Positions 47,401 to 51,766 of a stretch of DNA of 51,766 bases are shown here, piece by piece. Within the stretch, counting starts at the first letter, position 1, and every line of letters begins with the position of its first letter. The notes under the pieces are model-generated. The model was given only the letters and a program-made list of their open reading frames with translations, made no database searches and was not told where the DNA came from. A program made the translations under genes and the position numbers. This stretch comes from a virus. The stretch is taken from the IMG/VR virus record IMGVR_UViG_3300044701_004558, positions 1 to 51,766 of that record; one strand, written 5' to 3'.

Positions 47401-47774
47401 CAATATCTTCTGTAACTTTGACTGAGGCAATAGCTGTTCTTTTTGCTACTGACCCAATTGAACAATCATCACTCACAGCAAGCGTTCCTTCTGTTAATTA
47501 CGAAGAAGCTGTAAGAAGTACTGGATTCAGCACTGAATACCAAAACATATCTGGCAGTATTACATCACTCTATCACTACACATATTCTAGAAATGACTTT
47601 ACTGGAATTGAAAGCGGCGGCTACTCTGTAACTGGACTATACAGAATTAACACCGGAATCCAGCCAATAACTGGAGAATCTGCCTCTTATTCAATATCTG
47701 GTAGGTTTATGGTGGTACCATTATATTTTGAGAGTGTAAATTATAGCCTATCTGGAATATCGATGACAGTTTAG
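44466..47774 (+). CDS. Family Y-derived protein with C-terminal repeat array
   Basis: This is a 1,102-residue protein. The N-terminal region has a diverged family Y core (NDFVEYLCSIVPDRKFAFYP) and a unique beta-rich domain to about 440, including a Cys/Trp segment (LLCGQLGCFGGWPG). Residues about 456-873 hold roughly four type A and four type B repeats. The last 230 residues are a different, Thr/Ser/Ile/Val-rich repeat region (LDYSLTNISGNISG, VSYTLAIISGG) without the FSGFSG motif. It starts six bases after the preceding stop. It is likely a tail-tip or fibre protein. Confidence 0.65.
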   Translation: MLHNDIINPLVDDFITRVTGQGINFFNGAEITRLNDFVEYLCSIVPDRKFAFYPFRISQNIGVGNRAFGIGELASGTPVVFPGLALWNESGIQVGSNVQVGGRFGPIYQTSAIINFSGNVEGDFQFRKDESTIFYFFKHLRSNEYARSLYRGNAVCPYFVCDNSPDWFQVIAPQFSDSRFRPQGTTYIYDEIFGEDKKGFQMDWSEKETQKYYGPQSISFYDPELGSTPNRFYCFNVGVNFDNYTLKSFYGRDERLYSGKFVSPYVRREIRPGVYDYDLPRRIVIGAGCTNLASKVYNLEGLDHLVPGILIIKGNYSNFAEEIAFNMGLTVGAIDESFPALLSGISDTASKIVTANITELDYYRVFPIEYKGYPKEFSNITATIASIFVEDFGKWEWFYDPLLCGQLGCFGGWPGRSPVEKTQINSNITSGLYLTGYQSTGTYGSLRLGESLSNNGILGFWSGYRDVSGNFSGFNRNTISGYSGFYYNNNTIVFPPYRKFEIDKITGYISGIMDSAYNFRPFNSSEQNYGSGYFLDSQQIDFTYTGSVQVPISGFLSGYLDPENGWSGFDLYNLNSQSGYYIGNNKIEFSPIKVIKKSPVTGFWVGFMDGFGKFSGYTSGDGLSGVLLTNNVESNDPIDRYFYPSGGDFVGFENIDGLDITYGYEYSGFFFGNSGFIGEDPNNPFLGIGEMTGFIGYKNILTFSGTFLGKESITGIDDGYGYEYSGFFDGGTGFSGIEFDFLANQFKNYGTGILYGYIGSKNILKYYSDEGFVGRSGFNEEDGYKYTGFSFPEGSGFSGINNQPTGSGVITGFIGSRNFVYYTGVYSGFSGLLENYNQYLPRVVYADFNFTRGSGFLGNSASGYGLLTGIISKSNIDGEFAYFGDVKITSGRYFTGWIGTGITLTGIPGGVLDYSLTNISGNISGVSYTLAIISGGTFEETGVNVSGTINNVNYLSGFLEIGTGLQTGFIAETGTIQATISSVTLTEAIAVLFATDPIEQSSLTASVPSVNYEEAVRSTGFSTEYQNISGSITSLYHYTYSRNDFTGIESGGYSVTGLYRINTGIQPITGESASYSISGRFMVVPLYFESVNYSLSGISMTV
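45831..47085 (+). repeat. Gly/Ser/Phe repeat array 3
   Basis: Four type A units in a row (ILGFWSGYRDVSGNFSGF and variants) are followed by four type B units ending with GFSFPEGSGFSG, TGFIGSRN and TGIISKSN. Unlike arrays 1 and 2, A and B are grouped rather than alternating, so rearrangement of unit order between genes is likely. Confidence 0.8.
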
Positions 47775-47824
47775 TAAATTAAATTTTAAAAAAATAAAAA
47801 ATAAACTATTATAAATATAACGCA

Positions 47825-48916
47825 ATGGAAAAAAATATAGAAAATATAGAGCTAAATAGTTCTAATATAGCTGGCGTAAAAGGAGAGTATTTAATTGAGG
47901 TTTTAAAAGCTGATGGCCGAATAGAGTACCCATTTGGAAAAGAAAAAAGAAAAAATTTAATACTTGATTCGTTTTTCGCATCAATACTGCGTGGTTACAA
48001 GTTTGGAATACAATCTTTCATTCAAACATGTCGTGCTGGAAATAGTTTACAAGCCGCATCAAGAGGAGATACTGGACTTGTTGGAACTCTTATAGCTCAA
48101 ACATATAAGAGCGATAGTTTTACAGCGTCTATAAATCCAGCAAATAATTCTATTTCTTTAAGTAGGGATTTTATATTCAACACGATACCCGGCGGCATTA
48201 CTGAAGTAGCATATTCAGAAATTTTAATAGGCAGCTTTGCAATAAACGACATTCAAGATATTGCAACCAGTAGATTTACTTTTCCTGGCACATTAATTCT
48301 ACAAACCGGAGACAGGTTAAAAGTTCAATATACACTAACAATATTTCTTGCCCATTTGAACTCTGATGTGCCAATTGTGCTTACTGGCGGTGGGCTAGAT
48401 TTTACTGGAAAAATAAGACTGTCCGCAAATACCACTGGAATATTATCTCAATTAAGCGGTAATAATACATATATACCACTTGGCGACAGCAACATTACGC
48501 TATTTAGGGATTTTACTCAAAACAGCAATACATTTTCACAAACAACAGAATTTAGCAATTACGGAAGATATCAAAATATTTTTGGCACACCCCTTTGGGC
48601 AAATAATGTGGGCTTTTATCCTTCGGGTCATGAGCCGGTAAATTATCCAATAGGAAGATTGGACTATACGCCAACAGGCGACAGAGCAGTTGTAACAACC
48701 GGAGCTTTAATACAAACAAATTCATCAAGCACTATTGAAGCTAATTATCATTTTTCTGGTTTTTCGCAAGTTAGAGAGGTTGGCGGTATATACTTATGGC
48801 ATCACAATACAGGATCATCATATTCGGCCATTTATTACAAATTTAATACGCCACAAGCAATTCCAGCAAATACACCAGTAACAATAAATTTGCAGTGGGG
48901 ATTTAATAGAATTTAA
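47825..48916 (+). CDS. Family X virion protein
   Basis: This is a 363-residue protein. The family X signature is at the N-terminus (KGEYLIEVLKADGRIEYPFG, KRKNLILDSF) and the second block is SRFTFPGTLILQTGDRLKV. It has no repeat insertion. It is the most diverged of the four family members. A TATTATAAATATAAC stretch lies directly upstream in a 50-base gap, so it may have its own promoter. Probable virion surface protein. Confidence 0.55.
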   Translation: MEKNIENIELNSSNIAGVKGEYLIEVLKADGRIEYPFGKEKRKNLILDSFFASILRGYKFGIQSFIQTCRAGNSLQAASRGDTGLVGTLIAQTYKSDSFTASINPANNSISLSRDFIFNTIPGGITEVAYSEILIGSFAINDIQDIATSRFTFPGTLILQTGDRLKVQYTLTIFLAHLNSDVPIVLTGGGLDFTGKIRLSANTTGILSQLSGNNTYIPLGDSNITLFRDFTQNSNTFSQTTEFSNYGRYQNIFGTPLWANNVGFYPSGHEPVNYPIGRLDYTPTGDRAVVTTGALIQTNSSSTIEANYHFSGFSQVREVGGIYLWHHNTGSSYSAIYYKFNTPQAIPANTPVTINLQWGFNRI

Positions 48917-48942
48917 AAAATAAATATTTTAATTAATTTAAA

Positions 48943-48955
48943 TGTATAATATAAT
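48943..48955 (+). promoter_or_regulatory. Possible promoter before the last rightward gene
   Basis: The plus strand reads TGTATAATATAAT, related to TGTAATATAAT at 34555, within a 54-base gap and 28 bases before the ATG. It also contains a perfect TATAAT, so host sigma-70 could use it. Confidence 0.35.
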
Positions 48956-48970
48956 AGGTAAATAAAATTT

Positions 48971-50191
48971 ATGGCTAATTTAATAATTAATAGGACAAGA
49001 GAAGTTACTTTGGGGACAGAGACTTTTATTAAGGGCATGTGGAAAGTTGAAATTGTACATCCAAATGGCGAAATAGAAAAACCATTTGGTGATGAAATGC
49101 GCCCAAATCTTTTAATGACCAGAGGATTACTATCGTTGGCCGGAACACAGGTTGGATGGGGAAGTATTGCGCGACTTATGGTTGTTGCACAATATGGTAA
49201 TGATATAACGGCATCTACAGATAGAAATTATAAAAGCGGCGTAATAAACGGATGGAATACAACAACTAGCGATGCGAACACGGGAATTTTTAACTGGAGC
49301 GGCTACAGTTCTGTAACCTCAAACACTGTCAGTACTGATACTGTAAATGGTACTCGTGTATTTACTAAAGTTTATGATTTTTTAGCAACAACATACCAGC
49401 ATACGGTAAGAGAGATTTTAATTACTGATTATAATGATCCAGGAAATAGAGGTGCTGGTAGAGCATATCAGACTAATAGCGGAATAGGAACAACTGTACT
49501 GTCAAGATTCGTTCTTCCGGCTCCGGTAACGTTGCAACAATATCAATTTTTAAGATTGACCTACTCTTTGCAGGTTACAATACCAGCAATCGTTACTCCT
49601 ATAAATATTGATGTTAGCAGCGGTAGTTTTAGTGGCCTTGGTCTTTTAAAATGCGTTGGCGGTTACACCAACATCTTTGGCTCAATGAATAGTGCTGGTA
49701 CCCCACTAGATGCGTCTTATAGATATTACGGTAGCTCCACCGGGAAGCCAACGCCATGGTGTATGGTTGGTCAGGCAGGAACTTCTGGCTATTTAATGCC
49801 AGGTGGAGATTCTAGCGGCTCTACCCAAGTTGCTTTTCCAGCCGTAAATGTAGACTTTCATAACATAGGGGCGCAGGCTTCAAGTGTTCGTGTTGGTACC
49901 AGTAGTGCTGGAAGCAGCATTACAAATATTGGATATTCAAATAGCAATTTATCTTATACGAGAGGGGCTACATTGCTTTTCCCAGCAACAAATCCAAACA
50001 TATCTAATGCTTTTATAGGTGGCATATTCTTTACTGCCATAGATGATTCGGGCGGCATGCAAGCAGCTGCTACAGACTATGCTGGATGGTACTGGCGCTT
50101 TGTTGATGGTGCTAACAATCCTCGCGGCCAACTCAAAGATATCAACTTTGCTCTTGCCGTTAATATACAGCACACAGCATCTATTACCTAA
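48971..50191 (+). CDS. Family X virion protein
   Basis: This is a 406-residue protein. The signature is clear (KGMWKVEIVHPNGEIEKPFG, EMRPNLLM). The middle block is SRFVLPAPVTLQQYQFLRL with GLLKCVGGYTNIFG. It is closest in layout to the 35756 gene but lacks its Cys cluster. It is the last gene of the rightward block, facing the leftward metalloprotease unit 85 bases away, with no clear terminator between. Structural role inferred from paralogy. Confidence 0.58.
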   Translation: MANLIINRTREVTLGTETFIKGMWKVEIVHPNGEIEKPFGDEMRPNLLMTRGLLSLAGTQVGWGSIARLMVVAQYGNDITASTDRNYKSGVINGWNTTTSDANTGIFNWSGYSSVTSNTVSTDTVNGTRVFTKVYDFLATTYQHTVREILITDYNDPGNRGAGRAYQTNSGIGTTVLSRFVLPAPVTLQQYQFLRLTYSLQVTIPAIVTPINIDVSSGSFSGLGLLKCVGGYTNIFGSMNSAGTPLDASYRYYGSSTGKPTPWCMVGQAGTSGYLMPGGDSSGSTQVAFPAVNVDFHNIGAQASSVRVGTSSAGSSITNIGYSNSNLSYTRGATLLFPATNPNISNAFIGGIFFTAIDDSGGMQAAATDYAGWYWRFVDGANNPRGQLKDINFALAVNIQHTASIT

Positions 50192-50276
50192 TAGATTTGA
50201 ACAATAATTTAGGATAAAAATCCCGGCGGAACACTCTTTTCTCCGAAAACTCGACGGCCATTTTTATTAGAAAAAA

Positions 50277-50450
50277 TTAAAACTCACCAGTCAATATAGC
50301 AGACATGGTATTTGTATCCATATTAAAAGTTGCTATTTTTTGTGGCTCGTGATCGTGATCATGCTGACCGCAACCACAATTTTTGTAAAAAACCGCATCA
50401 TCTGGAACGTGTGATCCACTATGTTGTATGTTTATATTTTCTTCGCTCAT
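50277..50450 (-). CDS. Small His/Cys-rich protein downstream of the metalloprotease
   Basis: This is a 57-residue ORF, MSEENINIQHSGSHV..., with the likely metal-binding stretch NCGCGQHDHDHE and an ending LTGEF. It begins five bases after the metalloprotease stop codon, in the same direction, so the two are probably co-transcribed. The Cys-x-Cys and HxHxH pattern could hold zinc or another metal. Possible roles are a metal donor or a small partner of the protease; neither is shown. Tight spacing and the absence of any competing gene support it as real. Confidence 0.6.
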   Translation of the reverse strand: MSEENINIQHSGSHVPDDAVFYKNCGCGQHDHDHEPQKIATFNMDTNTMSAILTGEF

Positions 50451-50455
50451 ATTTA

Positions 50456-51331
50456 TTAACTATTAACTAATGTTGGTACGCCCTCATTGGCGCCAGCATT
50501 TTTCTCAAAATAACCAAAATCTACCAATGTTTTAATTGATAGATCTGATATTACAAAATTAGTTGAAGGAGAATAAAAGCCAACCATTAATTCGTTCTGT
50601 AATCCGGGATAATTGAATCCATCCGAACCAGCGGCGCCAGAAGGTCTAAAACTATTCTCCCAGTGAGCAGAAGCCGTACCCCCACCACCCTCATTCTCTA
50701 AAGAAATCTTTGGTCGGCTTGATCCTAATATTGTATTATATGCACTTCCTGCTGATGGATAAGCTGTGCTAGAAAGGAAAGCATCGGTTGGCGGTACAGC
50801 CCCACCAGCTTGGAAGAATGTTCCCCAATATATGCCAATACCCAATGCATGTCCAAGTTCGTGGGTCATTACATTCGCCCAGTCAGTTGGACTATAAATA
50901 CTTGCATAATAAAGATTAACAAATAAGTTGAAATTATAAGTGTTAAACTTCACACCCCCGCCCGATTGTATATCAATGTATTGATTTACACCACATGCAG
51001 CTATATATGATTGTGAGTCATTGATTGTAGTATAATTATTTATTCTAATACCATTCCAGTTTGGATTTATATTAGCCTTTATTGAAGCTACAACATTTGG
51101 ATTAAATTTTATGTATGTTGACCATCTTACCACTGCACTGTTTAAAGCTGTTAAATAAGGTTCTGGCACAACACCCACAAAAGAACTTGTATCAAATAAT
51201 ATATTATCGTTTGGATTTGGTGGTGGAATTATATTTTTTTTAAATATGTTTTTTTTACCATTATTAAGCCCCTTACGACCTCTGAATAAGAAGATGCGCT
51301 GTTTATCTGTGGTGGCGCCTATAAATTTCAT
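50456..51331 (-). CDS. Leishmanolysin-like zinc metalloprotease (metzincin)
   Basis: This is a 291-residue protein starting MKFIGATTDKQ; the frame extends 16 codons upstream, but that extension would overlap the promoter-like element. The active site is THELGHALGIG (His157, Glu158, His161, Gly164). The third zinc ligand is probably His223 in ASAHWE, and the Met-turn is ELMVG (Met249), the layout of bacterial M8-type enzymes. Cys130-region and N-terminal sequences are unremarkable, and there is no signal peptide. It could be a virion-associated protease acting on host surface proteins or on phage fibres. It faces the fibre operon. Confidence 0.85.
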   Translation of the reverse strand: MKFIGATTDKQRIFLFRGRKGLNNGKKNIFKKNIIPPPNPNDNILFDTSSFVGVVPEPYLTALNSAVVRWSTYIKFNPNVVASIKANINPNWNGIRINNYTTINDSQSYIAACGVNQYIDIQSGGGVKFNTYNFNLFVNLYYASIYSPTDWANVMTHELGHALGIGIYWGTFFQAGGAVPPTDAFLSSTAYPSAGSAYNTILGSSRPKISLENEGGGGTASAHWENSFRPSGAAGSDGFNYPGLQNELMVGFYSPSTNFVISDLSIKTLVDFGYFEKNAGANEGVPTLVNS

Positions 51332-51357
51332 ATACAAAACCCTATACCATTTTACCC

Positions 51358-51368
51358 AGATTATTACA
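51358..51368 (-). promoter_or_regulatory. TGTAATA-type promoter for the metalloprotease
   Basis: The minus strand reads TGTAATAATCT, 37 bases before the chosen ATG. The next 287 bases (51369-51655) hold no credible gene: A/T-rich inverted stretches near 51390-51420, a run of seven G near 51570, and the hairpin at 51621-51638. Confidence 0.5.
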
Positions 51369-51620
51369 CTAATAATCAATTTAATTATCTAATATAATAT
51401 CATATTATATATCCATGTATTTTAATTCATTTTTATTATATGTATGTGGTTTTTATTGGTTTATGGATACCCTGATAAGTAAAAGAGAGATGGATTTATA
51501 GGTTGTAGAGTTTTAAAAATAGGCCCCAGCGACCAAACATTCAAACGCTCGTATGAATTTTTTTCAAAAATAGGGGGGGTGTTGTCAAGCAAAAAAGTTT
51601 CAAAAAAAATAAAAAAATCT

Positions 51621-51638
51621 CTTGCGTTTTCGCGCAAG
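51621..51638 (-). terminator. Hairpin with T-run on the minus strand, or an operator
   Basis: CTTGCG (51621-51626) and CGCAAG (51633-51638) form a six-base-pair stem with a six-base loop. On the minus strand it is followed by AGATTTTTTTATTTTTTTTG, so it could end a leftward transcript entering from beyond the right edge. On the plus strand the same palindrome overlaps a possible promoter for the edge ORF and might be an operator. Confidence 0.4.
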
Positions 51639-51655
51639 TGTGATACCTTGAATAC

Positions 51656-51766
51656 ATGAAGCAATACACGTTCATCCTCACCAACAAAGAAACCAAAGCC
51701 CACGTGCTGAACATCACTGTCAGCGCGTCCAGCTTTCTAGTGGCTTCAAGGCAAGCCGCTCGTGAG
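51656..51766 (+). CDS. Partial GC-rich ORF at the right edge
   Basis: The frame MKQYTFILTNKETKAHVLN... is open from 51656 to the window end (37 codons). It is clearly more GC-rich than the rest of the window, especially at third positions. A sigma-70-like pair, TTGCGT (51622) and TACCTT (51644) with 16 bases between, lies just upstream and would give a nearly leaderless message. The protein is not recognised. It could be the first gene of a different phage module. Confidence 0.45.
   Translation, partial: MKQYTFILTNKETKAHVLNITVSASSFLVASRQAARE

Noticed and set aside
34568-50191. Diversity-generating retroelement acting on the fibre genes
   Set aside because: No reverse transcriptase gene and no near-identical template/variable repeat pair with A-site changes was seen in the window.
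50192-50276. Terminator or small RNA in the convergent gap
   Set aside because: The stretch near 50,220-50,262 is GC-richer than its surroundings, but only a four-base stem (CGGA/TCCG) can be drawn and there is no T-run.
51461-51703. 80-residue minus-strand ORF at the right edge
   Set aside because: It crosses the hairpin, the A/T-runs and the better-supported plus-strand ORF, and its composition looks non-coding.

Overview
The window is a piece of an AT-rich tailed double-stranded DNA phage genome. It contains a complete late morphogenesis block: terminase large subunit, portal, prohead protease with scaffold, HK97-type major capsid protein, connectors, tail tube and tape measure. I see no tRNA, CRISPR array, integrase, transposon or cellular housekeeping gene. 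The host cannot be named from this sequence. Almost no gene has a Shine-Dalgarno sequence; starts sit behind A/T-rich leaders. This is typical of phages of Bacteroidetes and some other non-SD hosts, but it does not prove a host.

Left arm (about 1-34,470, all minus strand, so read right to left). A phoH gene is followed by a zinc-ribbon protein, a divergent sigma factor with a four-Cys insert, a coiled-coil protein, a C2H2/ERCC4 nuclease, terminase and portal. Then come three large adhesion or fibre genes, the last with about eight LamG domains. Next are protease-scaffold, a head surface protein, capsid, five small connector/neck genes, tail tube, three small tail-assembly genes, and a very long tape measure protein (over 2,400 residues) that runs off the left edge. 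No tail-sheath gene is visible, so a siphovirus with a long tail is the simplest reading.

Right arm (about 34,555-50,191, plus strand). Eight genes for virion surface or fibre proteins diverge from phoH. They are built from two paralogous families, here called family X (motif PFG...KKN) and family Y (motif LWNKF...YP). Three of them carry long arrays of a Gly/Ser/Phe-rich repeat (motifs FSGFSG, SGSSGYFI, YTGFSFPEGSGFSG, TGFIGxRN). In one gene the array sits in the middle of a family X domain. In another it separates two copies of a module that lie close together in a left-arm fibre protein.

Right edge (50,277-51,766). A minus-strand leishmanolysin-like metzincin precedes a 57-residue His/Cys-rich protein. 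After an AT-rich stretch, a short GC-rich plus-strand ORF runs off the end.

Three signals stand out. First, the tape measure protein contains SGYIPNFA-type linker repeats that bracket two domains with PD-(D/E)XK nuclease-like residues. Second, the repeat cassettes appear to have been inserted into otherwise ordinary virion proteins. Third, a TGTAATA element without a -35 box stands before most transcription units, and the sigma factor encoded in this window is the natural candidate to read it.
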